From NCBI GenBank assembly GCA_024636505.1, contig JAGXGY010000019.1, positions 1-48,798 on the forward strand: a DNA stretch of 48,798 bases, read 5' to 3'. The notes beneath the pieces were generated by a model. That model worked only from the letters and a program-made list of their open reading frames with translations. It was not told the DNA's origin and made no database searches. This DNA comes from Methylobacter sp. (GTDB lineage: Bacteria > Pseudomonadota > Gammaproteobacteria > Methylococcales > Methylomonadaceae). This document shows, in pieces, positions 29,801 to 37,867 of this stretch. The first letter of the stretch is position 1. Each line of letters begins with the position of its first letter. The position numbers and the translations under genes were made by a program.

Positions 29801-32704
29801 CAGGTCATAGGCGAATGCTGCCGCCTGACCGCCATTGCTACCGACGCTTGTTAATGTCAAAGCGGGATTGGTCGTAGCCGTACTCGCGTTACTGTAAAGA
29901 GAAGCGAGACTCGATGCACCGTTCAGAATATAGCGATCAGCGCTACCATGAAACTGAATGGTTTGATTCACAATACCATTGCCCGGCGCCTTTGAAGTAT
30001 CGACAAGCAGGTAAGCGTTCGACAGCGTAGAGCCGACAGCGGTGATGCCAAGAAGGCCGGCAAGCTGGGAATTGGGGCGCATGGCAATCAAGTTTCCCCC
30101 TGCAGCAACCCAATCGGTAAACAAAGTGACCTGGGCGGGCGTCAATGTCATCCGCGCGAGAATAACCAGGTCGTAGGCAGCTAAGGTGGTCGGGTTAACG
30201 GCCGAAATATCGGCCTCGGCAAATTCATTGAAACCTTCAGTCCGTAGCATCTCTGCGTAATACTGCCCGAAAGGGTCTGAAGCCGTGGTTACAACCAGGA
30301 TCGGCCCGCCCGGCGGTTCAGGGATGGCGGCCTCGGCGGCGGGAATCATCCACTCCAACACTCGAATCAAGGCTTTCGTTAATTTTATACCCGGGGAATT
30401 AAAAGCCTCATCAGCAGTGCCGAAACGACCGAGTCTGTCCGGTTCAACGGAAACAGCCGCAGTAAGCATTCCGCCATTATCGGATAGCGGCGGTATCGAT
30501 GTTTTGAGACGCTTTATTATTTGATCTTTATCAACATCCCATTCTGTGACCTCGCCGTCTTCACTGCCGGAAATCAGGTTGCCGTCTGGAGTGAATATCA
30601 GTGCACTGACGGCATTCGTTGCGCCGGCCATTTGCTTGTCCAATTTGCGCGTCGCCGTATTCCAAACCAACATCCGGCTATCTTCGCCCGCACTGACCAA
30701 TCTCTGTCCATTCGGACTGAAAGCAACGGCTCTAATGGGTGCCTGGTGCCCCGCAAAGCTCTGTATTTGTCGGCCGGTTTCAGCATCCCATAAAATCACC
30801 ACGCTATCAGCGCTTCCGCTAGCCAGGAACTTGCCGTTTTTGCTAAAAGCAACCGCATTAACCTCGTCCGAGTGACCAAGTAGCGTTTTAACAAGCTGCC
30901 CTGTTTTTACATCCCACAACAGGATACGACCATCGGCGCCTGCGCTAGCCAACCGTGTTCCATCTGCGCTGAAACTGACGGCGTTCACGAAATCAGTATG
31001 GCCGGAAAGTACCCTGAGCAGCTTGCCGGCCTGCGCATCCCACAACATGATTCTCGTTTCCTCACCGCCACTGGCAAGGAACTTACCGTCAGGACTGGCT
31101 GCGACGGTCCTAATCGGGTGCTCATGCGCCAATAAAGTCTGCAGTTTTTCGCCCTTGGCGACTTCTCTTATCTGGATTTCGGTATCCCTGGCGACACTCA
31201 CCAAGCGCTTCCCGTCGGCACTGAAAACAATCCCAGTTACAGACGCGCCATGATGTTCTGAAATGGCGAAACGCTGTTGCCCGCTTGAGGACCAAAGCCT
31301 GACTTGACCGTCTCCGGTCGCGCCGCCATAGAGCATCCCATCGGGACTAACGGCAAGCGCAGTCACCCCTTTCCAATCGCGGTTTCCGGGGGTTTTAGCG
31401 CCCCGGCCAAGGGCTGCTGCGTTAACAGCCCGGTTATTTTGATTGGGCAACCCCGACCCTGCGGCAGCCGCAGCAATATCGGCAGCCAAGCCTTGCGGAG
31501 CCAGGCCTTGCGGAGCCGAGTCGGCGGCACTTGATGAGGAAACCTGAAAAAACAAACGTTCAATCCCGGTCATTAAGTCCCAGACAATGACCTGTCCGGT
31601 TTTTCCCACGCTGGCTAAGGTCTTCTGATCGGAGCTGAAAACAACCTTATCCACCCAATCCCTATGTCCGGTAAAAAGTCGGGGCAACTTAAATTTATTG
31701 GTCACATCCCATAAAAAAACCGGCTCACTCTCACTCACGCCGGCCAGGCTGTTACCATCCGGGCTAAACACTAATCCGGTAACAGCACCCTCTCCTGATA
31801 GGGTCGCCTGTTCCAGGCTGGTTTCCCTGGCCCAGAGTTTAATCTGAGCATCCTGACCGCCAGTGGCCAGAATCTTACTGTCCGGGCTAAATGCAATCGT
31901 ATTAATGCCGCCTTGATGTCCGCTTAGGACATGCGTTGTAAAACCGGACTGTAAATCCCTGAACGTGATACGGGGCATAATGCCGGGATTTTGATCCACA
32001 GCAGCCAGGGTTCTACCGTCCGGGCTAAACAGCAGATCGGTAATAATGACACCGTCTTCGCTTGCCAGGGTCGCCTGCTCCAGGCCTGTTGCTCTATCCC
32101 AGAGTTTAATCTGAGCATCCTGGCCACCGGAAGCCAGAATCTTACTGTCCGGGCTAAATGCAATCGTATTAATGCCGCCTTGATGTCCGCTTAGAATATG
32201 GCTTATCAAACCGGATTGCGAATTCCGGAGCGTGATACGGGCATCTGCATCCACAGTGGCCAGGCTCTTACCGTCCGGACTAAATCGCAGATTGGTGATA
32301 AAGCCACGCTCCGTAAAGGTTAAACGCTCACCGCCGGATGCGACGTCCCATAGCCGAATTGATTTATCGCTGACGCTGGCTAGCGTATTGCCGTCCGGAC
32401 TAAAAACAATACTGTTCACCAAGCTTGTAAACTGAGTTGAAAACGTCTCACGTAACCGACCGGAGACTAGGTCCCATAATATAATTTGCCCGTCGGAGTC
32501 GGTACTGGCCAGGGTTTTACCATCAGGACTAAATACGACTAGGTCAAGTCGCTCACCAGCGGAATTCAAGGAAGAACCCCTGGTCACTTGATCGGTACTT
32601 GCCGCTATAACAAGTTTCCCGGTACCTATAAAAAAACCAATCAACGTTAACACGATAAGTCCGAGACCTATCAGGTATTGATATTTTATCTTTAGCTTAA
32701 TCAC
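23870..32704 (-). CDS. giant secreted multidomain protein: WD40 propellers, deacetylase-like domain, Ig-like and DUF4082 repeats
   Basis: A 2944-residue frame starts at GTG 32704, with GGAG 7 bases upstream. An N-terminal membrane/signal segment (about residues 9-35) precedes about 15 WD40 repeats in two groups (about 50-400 and 455-735) joined by an Ala/Gly-rich linker. Residues about 800-885 resemble a glutamine-amidotransferase-like fold. Residues 1050-1340 resemble a polysaccharide deacetylase domain (VVIMTGDDHG, GFEVGLHVNT, QRHHC). Four bacterial Ig-like domains (each opening DTTPPTV or DTTAPTV) and three DUF4082 domains (about 1490-1652, 1773-1938, 2780-2943) follow. Between the third Ig-like domain and the last pair lies a domain (about 2058-2560) resembling the C-terminal part of N,N-dimethylformamidase beta-subunit-like proteins. 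It is probably periplasmic or on the cell surface. No PEP-CTERM or VPEID tail. Function unknown. Confidence 0.85.
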   Translation of the reverse strand: MIKLKIKYQYLIGLGLIVLTLIGFFIGTGKLVIAASTDQVTRGSSLNSAGERLDLVVFSPDGKTLASTDSDGQIILWDLVSGRLRETFSTQFTSLVNSIVFSPDGNTLASVSDKSIRLWDVASGGERLTFTERGFITNLRFSPDGKSLATVDADARITLRNSQSGLISHILSGHQGGINTIAFSPDSKILASGGQDAQIKLWDRATGLEQATLASEDGVIITDLLFSPDGRTLAAVDQNPGIMPRITFRDLQSGFTTHVLSGHQGGINTIAFSPDSKILATGGQDAQIKLWARETSLEQATLSGEGAVTGLVFSPDGNSLAGVSESEPVFLWDVTNKFKLPRLFTGHRDWVDKVVFSSDQKTLASVGKTGQVIVWDLMTGIERLFFQVSSSSAADSAPQGLAPQGLAADIAAAAAGSGLPNQNNRAVNAAALGRGAKTPGNRDWKGVTALAVSPDGMLYGGATGDGQVRLWSSSGQQRFAISEHHGASVTGIVFSADGKRLVSVARDTEIQIREVAKGEKLQTLLAHEHPIRTVAASPDGKFLASGGEETRIMLWDAQAGKLLRVLSGHTDFVNAVSFSADGTRLASAGADGRILLWDVKTGQLVKTLLGHSDEVNAVAFSKNGKFLASGSADSVVILWDAETGRQIQSFAGHQAPIRAVAFSPNGQRLVSAGEDSRMLVWNTATRKLDKQMAGATNAVSALIFTPDGNLISGSEDGEVTEWDVDKDQIIKRLKTSIPPLSDNGGMLTAAVSVEPDRLGRFGTADEAFNSPGIKLTKALIRVLEWMIPAAEAAIPEPPGGPILVVTTASDPFGQYYAEMLRTEGFNEFAEADISAVNPTTLAAYDLVILARMTLTPAQVTLFTDWVAAGGNLIAMRPNSQLAGLLGITAVGSTLSNAYLLVDTSKAPGNGIVNQTIQFHGSADRYILNGASSLASLYSNASTATTNPALTLTSVGSNGGQAAAFAYDLATSIVYTRQGNPAWATQERDGFTPIRSDDKFFGNASGDPQADWIDFNKIAIPQADEQQRLLANLIIEMNRDKKPLPRFWYFPRGKKAVVIMTGDDHGNNGTQGRFDQFKSMSPAGCSVANWECVRGTSYIYLNTALTNAQAAAYTADGFEVGLHVNTNCADYTLASLRTFYTQQIDAFRTKYSSIPAPITQRHHCIAWSDWVSGAIVQLENAIRFDTSYYFFPPSWVLNRPGFFSGSGMPMRFVNLDGSIIDVYHAASQMTDESGQTYPFTVDTLLDRALGSEGYYGAYTINAHTDVSQIPEATATVNSALSRGVPVVSSKQMLEWLDGRNSSSFGSLAWDGDILNFTVTTGAGANGLQAMLPVNSATGVLVDLTGPSGAVGYTINAIKGIQYAFFTAAAGSYTATYGADTTPPTVTSTTPANGATGVIQQPTVTATFNEPIDPATVTASSFQLQAGSNPPVSATVSYDASTDTASLTPGTLLEASTTYTASILTGIQDATGNALAAPYTWSFTTQAQPCEATPCSGWSSSTVPSTPAVNDPNAVELGVKFTVDLDGFITGIRFYKGSTNTGVHVGHLWTSAGQQLATANFSSETATGWQQVNFSTPVAVTAGTVYVASYYAPNGNYAATNNPEFSTSGVDAPPVHLLRDGVSGGNGVYVYGVGGGFPTNSFNATNYWVDVVFTASISTGPDTTPPTVTAQSPTPDATGVATGGTVTATFSETMDATTLNTSTLELRDSANALVSATVSYNATSRTATLTPGSALAAGATYTATVKGGATDPRVKDLAGNALAANMTWSFTTASGTATGCFGSTTSIWPSNPTPSIIAGSDASSVELGVKFRSDVNGLICGVRFYKGSANTGTHIGKLWSSTGQLLSSATFQNETASGWQQVNFATPVAITANVTYVASYLAPIGRYSANGNYFTSGVTSGSLYAFNNAESGGNGVYQYGSGGFPTNAFQSSNYWVDVVFTSNTGPDTTPPTVASTSPTAGATGANPAAPVTATFNEALDPATLSTATFELRDPTDTLVAAAVTYAGNTATLTPAASLTSSILYTAKVTGGTSGVKDLAGNALAADYTWSFTTGVDPCSPEGNPIVCENGKTGNPSSEWDISGAGDLTIQGFATDISVNRGSSVNFKIKTPAAYRLDIYRMGYYGGNGARKVATLSSLPLQNQPACLTNATGLIDCGNWTQSASWTVPSDATSGIYFAKAVRSDTNGASHIMFVVRDDTSTSPLLFQTSDTTWQAYNNYGGNSLYQGTGPGTGGASTGRAYKVSYNRPFNTRNVDNGQDWVFNVEYPMVRWLEANGYNVSYFTGLDSDRRGNLINNHKAFLSVGHDEYWSGTQRANVEAARDAGVHLAFFSGNEVYWKTRWENSIDASGTVNRTLVCYKETHNFPGNQDPADPPIWTGTWRDPRNSPPADGGRPENALLGTIFTVNAGATTSITVPEADGKMRFWRNTSIANLAVGTSATLPNGTLGYEWDEDLDNGFRPAGLVRLSTTLVNNAPVLIDYGSTFGSATANHALTLYRSDSSGALVFGAGTVQWPWGLDSNHDRAGTPTDVRMQQATVNLFADMGVQPNTLQAGLLAATASADAIAPASTISTPVTGADIQPGSVVTISGTATDTGGGRVGGVEVSVDGGVTWHAATGRSSWTYSWSTPSTPTTVTINSRAVDDSVNMEIPGAGVTVNVGSGSDPDTTAPTVTAQSPASGANGVAANISVSATFSEAMDATTITTSIFELRDASNGLVSAAVSYDATSRVATLTPGSALAAGATYTATVKGGATDPRAKDLAGNALVSSLTWSFTTAAGTTTGCSGNTTSIWPGNPTPSIITDSDASSVELGVKFRSDVNGLICGIRFYKGSANTGTHIGKLWSSTGELLASATFQNETASGWQQVSFASPVAITANTTYVASYLAPIGRYSANNNYFTTAVTSGSLSALSNAESGGNGVYRYGSGGFPINTYQSSNYWVDVLFTAN
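23875..24720. repeat. second copy of an Ig-like/DUF4082 module duplication
   Basis: This segment encodes the last Ig-like plus DUF4082 pair of the giant protein. It closely matches 26890-27725: the two DUF4082 domains agree at roughly nine of ten residues, and long runs are identical in DNA. Matching points lie 3009 bases apart, a multiple of three, so recombination between the copies would delete the intervening dimethylformamidase-like part in frame. Confidence 0.8.
26890..27725. repeat. first copy of an Ig-like/DUF4082 module duplication
   Basis: This is the partner of 23875-24720. It encodes the second Ig-like domain and second DUF4082 domain of the giant protein. The first Ig-like/DUF4082 pair (about 27745-28575) is related but more diverged, which suggests the two close copies arose by a later duplication. 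Confidence 0.8.
31795..32200. repeat. tandem duplication of a two-blade WD40 unit
   Basis: WD40 blades 4 and 6 of the giant protein share GGINTIAFSPDSKILA and GGQDAQIKLW. The DNA repeats with an offset of 267 bases (for example, matching points at 31881 and 32148), equal to 89 codons, about two blades. The duplication is recent enough that long runs are identical. Confidence 0.75.
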
Positions 32705-32925
32705 GCACTTACTCCTAAACGATTAAGTCTCTGAAAATATGACGATCACTGGCTCAGCCATTATTTAATATATCGGTGAATGCCTGTAGATAATCTACGT
32801 ACTATGACCATTCAACCGAAAATATATAATTTAGCGTCACCCCTAAGTCATATAAGGTCTTGACCGGGATGCCATTACTTTTTACCAAAGAGTCCGTAAA
32901 GCCCGTTCCTTTAGGTGGGTGGATG

Positions 32926-34065
32926 TCAAATCGCGCCTCTGCACCTTAAAACCTCCTTAACGGTTTTGATTAATATCTTTAAATCGTAGAATAAAGACCA
33001 GTTCTGAATGTACCGAATATCGAGCCTTACCGAGTCATCCCATTCTGTTTTACTGCGTCCTTCTATTTGCCAGAGTCCGGTGATTCCAGGCTTCATTTCG
33101 AGTATTCGCCTAAGATGCCAGGCCTGGTATTTCTCTGCTTCGTAAGAAAGAGGCGGTCTCGGTCCGACCAGACTCATCTCCCCCTTTAACACATTAAAAA
33201 ACTGCGGCAGCTCATCGATACTGGTTTTGCGAATAAATTTTCCAACACGAGTTATCCTGGGATCGGATTTAATTTTATATAACGGTTCCTCGGCATTTCC
33301 TTGATTGATTTTTGCGTTATTACCGTTGATAAAATTCTGGACATATTCACGGTGTATTTGATTATCCATATTGATATACATCGATCTGAATTTGTAGAAT
33401 GTAAAAGGAATGCCTTGTTTACCCAGGCGGGTTTGGCTGAAAATGACAGGCCCGGGCGATGTTACTTTGATAGCCAATGCCGTCATTAACATAACCGGCA
33501 TAAAAATAAGAAGAGCGATAATCGAGCCGACGATATCAACGCCTCTTTTTAAGCGTAATGTAAACCATGAAGCCCCCGTTGCTTCCCCTAAATCCCATAA
33601 TTCAAAAGGAAAAGCATCGGGTTGAACGCATCCATTTTTTGTAAGGCTTTCAAATATATGATCCGGATAACTTGAGGTAGTCATAGAAAATTGCGAATTC
33701 TCATTAGCTAATTTCATACAAATTTCTTTAGCGCCCGCCTCGTCTGTATCGGGCAGAAGTACACAGATGGATTTATGATTAATAAAACCGCTCATATCAG
33801 TATCGCGTGTTTTCTCACGAATAGTATCTAAAATTTCGTTCATATTAATACTTTCAACATCGGTTTCTTTATTAAGCGTTAGTAATATAATGGATAATGT
33901 TGATTTAGACCGTTGCGCCCGGAGCGTCTCAAGGCGTAACTGCTTAAGAAAATATGAATCATAAAAGATATTGTCTGAAGTAATCCGATAATAGCTTGAA
34001 TTATTAGGTGAGGCAGGAGATATTCCCGGCTCCATTAATAAATATTCGTTTATTTTCATTTTCAC
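32926..34065 (-). CDS. initiating sugar-phosphate transferase with degenerate GGDEF-like N-terminus
   Basis: This is a 379-residue protein. The C-terminal two thirds form a bacterial sugar transferase: KRGVDIVGSIIALLIFMPVM (membrane segment), SPGPVIFSQTRLGKQG, FYKFRSMY, KIKSDPRITRVGKFIRKTSI, DELPQFFNVLKGEMSLVGPR and KPGITGLWQIEGRS. It should transfer a sugar-1-phosphate to undecaprenyl phosphate and start the repeat unit. It has one membrane segment, not the five of classical WcaJ. Residues 25-140 resemble a GGDEF domain that lost its signature (FINHKSICVLLPDTDEAGAK where GGDEF is expected). AGGAG precedes the ATG. It is the first gene of the minus-strand block. Confidence 0.88.
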   Translation of the reverse strand: MKMKINEYLLMEPGISPASPNNSSYYRITSDNIFYDSYFLKQLRLETLRAQRSKSTLSIILLTLNKETDVESINMNEILDTIREKTRDTDMSGFINHKSICVLLPDTDEAGAKEICMKLANENSQFSMTTSSYPDHIFESLTKNGCVQPDAFPFELWDLGEATGASWFTLRLKRGVDIVGSIIALLIFMPVMLMTALAIKVTSPGPVIFSQTRLGKQGIPFTFYKFRSMYINMDNQIHREYVQNFINGNNAKINQGNAEEPLYKIKSDPRITRVGKFIRKTSIDELPQFFNVLKGEMSLVGPRPPLSYEAEKYQAWHLRRILEMKPGITGLWQIEGRSKTEWDDSVRLDIRYIQNWSLFYDLKILIKTVKEVLRCRGAI

Positions 34066-34588
34066 TCCTAATGATTATCATCACGTTTTATTTTTAAATA
34101 CCATTTGGAGGGTTATAGATAAGCTTAAATATTACTACTCATAAAACACTTGATCTGCATTTAGCTGCCTGGTCTGCACTCTCAGCTTTCTGTGAAAACG
34201 TGCAACGTTAAAATAACGACAGCTCTTGCCTTTCATCGGCTAAGGTTTACAAGCACCAGAGTAAAAATTCTTTAGCATGGAGCCTATACTAGAAGAAACA
34301 AATCGTCCGTACAATCAGTGCAAATACCTATTGAATGAAAGTATTAATTGTCTTAATGTGTTATTGAATCGACGGGCATGCGTTAACACAACAGCCGCTT
34401 GGTTGTCCTTTCTTGGAGCAGATACCTATTTGTGTGCTTTTTTGATCAGTTGCGTTTTATATCGCATCATTTTTTGCAGAAAAAAATAGTGCGTCGTTGA
34501 GTTGAAACTTACCACTATCGAAGACAACTATTCCGGAGAAAACATTTGAGGCCCAAAATTTTAGTTATTCCTATTGCGCAAAGATCCC
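34066..34588. promoter_or_regulatory. divergent intergenic region between the two gene blocks
   Basis: About 520 AT-rich bases separate the sugar transferase (-) and the flippase (+), so promoters for both blocks are expected here. No operator or sigma-54 box could be assigned confidently. A 70-codon frame at 34277-34489 has no ribosome binding site and no recognisable family, and I do not call it a gene. Confidence 0.5.
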
Positions 34589-36328
34589 ATGACTAAAAAA
34601 CAGACCTATAGCCAGATTTTAAAGTCTTCGGCGGTCATCGGCGGTTCGTCGGTGCTGAACATCGCCATTGGGATCGTTCGCACCAAAGCTATGGCCATAT
34701 TGCTGGGGCCGTCCGGCGTCGGACTGATGGCCTTGTATGGATCAATTACTGAACTGACCATTAGCATTGCTGGCATGGGCATTAATAACAGTGGTGTGCG
34801 GCAGATTGCCGAAGCGGCCGGTTCGGGCGACACAGAAAGAATCGCGCGAACCGGCACAGTGCTGCGACGAATATCGATCTTCCTTGGCGTGCTTGGCGCT
34901 GTTTTTCTTATTGGGTTTTCCGGTCCGGTGTCGATATTGACGTTTGGCAATGACCAACACGCTACCGCAGTGGCACTGCTGTCGATTGCGGTGTTTTTTA
35001 ACCTGGTCTCCGCTGGTCAGGGCGCATTGATCCAAGGAATGCGGCGAATCTCCGATCTTGCCAAAATGGGAATTCTGGGCGCACTTTTCGGGACGCTGAT
35101 CAGTATCCCGGTGGTCTATTTTCTCCGTGAGCAAGGGCTAGTCATAACACTTGTACTTGTTGCAGCAATGTCGCTTATCACATCTTGGTGGTACAGCCGG
35201 AAGATAACCCTACAATCACCGTCAATATCGGCTTCCCAGATGGGCCAAGAAGCAGCCGCACTGTTAAAGCTCGGCGTGGCTTTCATGGCCAGCGGTCTGA
35301 TGATGTCCGGCTCCGCCTATACGATACGCCTGATAATTGTTAATAAAATCGGTTTCGACGCAGCCGGACTATATCAATCCGCCTGGGCGCTGGGCGGACT
35401 CTATATCGGCTTTATTCTGCAGGCGATGGGAACGGACTTCTATCCTCGTTTAGCCGCCATCGCCAAGGACAATACAGAATGCAACCGGTTAGTGAATGAA
35501 CAGGCCCATATCAGCATGCTGTTAGCAGGGCCCGGAGTTATAGCCACGCTAACATTTGCGCCGCTGGTTATCGCGATCTTTTACACGCCAAAATTCGAAG
35601 GTGCGGTGGAAGTATTGCGTTGGCTATGCCTGGGTATGATGCTCCGTGTAATTTCCTGGCCGATGGGCTTTATTATCGTGGCAAAAAATGCGCAAAAAAT
35701 CTTTTTCTTCTCCGAACTGGCGTGGACTCTAGCCTATCTTGGTCTCGCCTGGGTGTGCATCAATACTTTCGATTTAAAGGGGGCCGGTATCGCATTCTTT
35801 GGATCGTATGCCTTTCATGTATTGATGGTCTACGCAATCGTTCGACGGCTCAGCGATTTTCACTGGTCGAGCGCCAACAGGGAAACCAGCGCCCTTTTTG
35901 TTGGCCTGATCGTAGTTATTTTCTGCAGTTTCTATGTATTGCCACCCTTGTTAGCAATAGGGGTTGGTACGCTGGCTGTTTTGCTGAGCGGCATTCACTC
36001 GATTCAAGTTCTGCTCAATCTCATTCCCCTGGATCGGCTTCCGCATCGCGTACTATGCGTGCTTGTGTGGTTCCATCTTGCGCCTTCTCATGCCAACGAA
36101 ACTGATGACCTCGAATCTGTCGGCAAAACCGCACAAAGCAACTCGGTTATGCGCCGCAAATCATTTGTAGGCATAGAAAGATCAATCTTTACCTTCATGG
36201 CTTGCACGCTGTTTTCCATGTGGGTGCATTGGTATGAAGGGATCTACGGCTGGCTGGCGGTAATCCACTATTTTGAGTCGGATGTCAAGTTACTCGAGTT
36301 AATTTTCCATCAACTCATCAGCGCTTAG
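34589..36328 (+). CDS. Wzx-type O-antigen flippase (polysaccharide transporter family)
   Basis: I start at the ATG at 34589 (MTKKQTYSQILKSS); an in-frame TTG lies 15 bases upstream. The 579-residue product has about twelve membrane helices. The N-terminus AVIGGSSVLNIAIGIVRTKA with AILLGPSGVGLMALYGS is characteristic of O-antigen translocases. It should flip the lipid-linked repeat unit to the periplasm. The protein is about 150 residues longer than usual: after residue about 430 there is a polar stretch and two further hydrophobic segments of unknown role. It begins the plus-strand block. Confidence 0.85.
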   Translation: MTKKQTYSQILKSSAVIGGSSVLNIAIGIVRTKAMAILLGPSGVGLMALYGSITELTISIAGMGINNSGVRQIAEAAGSGDTERIARTGTVLRRISIFLGVLGAVFLIGFSGPVSILTFGNDQHATAVALLSIAVFFNLVSAGQGALIQGMRRISDLAKMGILGALFGTLISIPVVYFLREQGLVITLVLVAAMSLITSWWYSRKITLQSPSISASQMGQEAAALLKLGVAFMASGLMMSGSAYTIRLIIVNKIGFDAAGLYQSAWALGGLYIGFILQAMGTDFYPRLAAIAKDNTECNRLVNEQAHISMLLAGPGVIATLTFAPLVIAIFYTPKFEGAVEVLRWLCLGMMLRVISWPMGFIIVAKNAQKIFFFSELAWTLAYLGLAWVCINTFDLKGAGIAFFGSYAFHVLMVYAIVRRLSDFHWSSANRETSALFVGLIVVIFCSFYVLPPLLAIGVGTLAVLLSGIHSIQVLLNLIPLDRLPHRVLCVLVWFHLAPSHANETDDLESVGKTAQSNSVMRRKSFVGIERSIFTFMACTLFSMWVHWYEGIYGWLAVIHYFESDVKLLELIFHQLISA

Positions 36329-36525
36329 CCTATAAGTACTCATGCGTATAGCATACTGCGCTTAAAATGTTATATTTTTAAACAACAGCAGGAAGTGCAT
36401 GAGCAAGGGTTAAGCCAATGCCTCAATTGAAGAGTCGATGCTTCAAATCTTCTAAAAACGTATGTCTGTTTGCGAGGAATAACTTTCCGGGCATTTAACC
36501 CGCACCTCTCTAAAGAAAGAATCAT

Positions 36526-36543
36526 CTTTGCCGTCAGGCAAAG
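36526..36543 (+). terminator. short perfect hairpin upstream of the UDP-sugar dehydrogenase
   Basis: CTTTGCC (36526-36532) and GGCAAAG (36537-36543) form a 7-bp stem with a 4-base loop. It lies 33 bases before the ATG at 36577 and after the flippase gene. No run of T follows, so it may be a leader structure rather than a terminator. Confidence 0.3.
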
Positions 36544-36576
36544 CTCTTGTAATAATAATTCAGGAGTAATTATTAA

Positions 36577-37857
36577 ATGACTACCATTGCAATTCTCGGT
36601 CTTGGTTATGTTGGCCTCCCTCTGGTGATTGAATTCGGCAAACATTCGCGTACGATCGGTTTCGATATTCACGAGTCCAAAGTGGAATCCTGTCGGCGCG
36701 GCGTTGATCCTTCCCTTGAACTACCTGACGAAGAAATGCGTGAGGCGATACATGCCGAGTACTCATCGGATCCTAAGAGTTTGGCAGAAGCCGATGTCAT
36801 TATTATCGCCGTACCCACGCCAGTGGATGGCGCACATATCCCGGACTTTTCTCCGTTAATCGGCGCCAGCCGCAACGCCGGCCAGAACATGAAAAAGGGC
36901 GCCATTGTGGTGTATGAATCCACGGTATATCCGGGCGCAACCGAGGAGGTCTGTATTCCCGTATTGGAACGCGAGTCCGGCATGAAGTGGAAAGAAGATT
37001 TCTTTGTAGGGTATTCACCCGAACGTATCAACCCGGGCGACCGTGAACATACGCTGACAAAAATTATCAAAGTAGTTTCTGGCGATACACCGGCAACCCT
37101 GGAGAAAATTGCCGCACTCTACGAGAGCATCGTTGAGCCGGGCGTGTATCGAACATCGTCGATCAAAGCGGCGGAAGCATGCAAAGTAATTGAGAACACG
37201 CAACGCGACCTTAATATTGCCTTAATGAACGAGTTAGCCATAATTTTTGATAAATTAAATATTGACACCAACGAAGTGCTGAAAGCAGCGGGTACTAAGT
37301 GGAACTTTCTTAATTTCAGCCCCGGCTTAGTGGGAGGGCACTGTATCGGCGTAGATCCTTATTACCTGACGCACAAGGCTGAGATACTCGGTTACAACCC
37401 ACAGGTAATTTTAGCCGGACGCCGCATCAACGATGGTATGGGCAAGTTTATTGCCGAACAAACCGTCAAGAATATGATTGCTTCAGGCAGTTACATCAAA
37501 AGCGCACGAGTGAATATGCTCGGCCTGACTTTCAAGGAAAACTGTGCCGATCTACGCAATTCCAAGGTCGCCGACGTCATCAACGAACTCAAGAGTTATG
37601 GTATTGAGGTGTTTGTGCATGACCCCTATGCCGACCCGGAAGAAGCGCTGTACGAATACGGCGTTCAACTGCTTGACTGGGATGAGCTGCCTCGCGCCGA
37701 TGCCATAGTGGCAGCGGTCTCTCACAAGCAGCTGACAGCCATCTCGGCAGATGATTTTCAGAAAAAACTGATCAAGGGCGGTTGCTTTATTGATGTCAAA
37801 GCGCATTTTGACCAGGCAAGTCTGGAGCAGGTCGGCATTCGGGTTTGGCGGCTTTGA
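36577..37857 (+). CDS. UDP-N-acetylhexosamine 6-dehydrogenase (WbpA/TviB type)
   Basis: This 426-residue protein starts MTTIAILGLGYVGLPLVIEF (NAD site GxGxxG). It has IIIAVPTPVD, YESTVYPGATEEVC, GYSPERINPGD and GGHCIGVDPYYLTHKA with the catalytic Cys at about 256. The length matches TviB (about 425), which oxidises UDP-GlcNAc to UDP-GlcNAcA; the LGLGYVGLPL...EFGK opening also fits that group better than UDP-glucose dehydrogenases. It supplies the uronic acid for the 3-dehydrogenase route and for the amidotransferases. GGAG is present before the ATG. Confidence 0.9.
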   Translation: MTTIAILGLGYVGLPLVIEFGKHSRTIGFDIHESKVESCRRGVDPSLELPDEEMREAIHAEYSSDPKSLAEADVIIIAVPTPVDGAHIPDFSPLIGASRNAGQNMKKGAIVVYESTVYPGATEEVCIPVLERESGMKWKEDFFVGYSPERINPGDREHTLTKIIKVVSGDTPATLEKIAALYESIVEPGVYRTSSIKAAEACKVIENTQRDLNIALMNELAIIFDKLNIDTNEVLKAAGTKWNFLNFSPGLVGGHCIGVDPYYLTHKAEILGYNPQVILAGRRINDGMGKFIAEQTVKNMIASGSYIKSARVNMLGLTFKENCADLRNSKVADVINELKSYGIEVFVHDPYADPEEALYEYGVQLLDWDELPRADAIVAAVSHKQLTAISADDFQKKLIKGGCFIDVKAHFDQASLEQVGIRVWRL

Positions 37858-37867
37858 TTTTGGCCGC

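Noticed and set aside
34277..34489. 70-codon plus-strand frame in the divergent intergenic region
   Set aside because: No ribosome binding site or family resemblance; it lies where promoters are expected.
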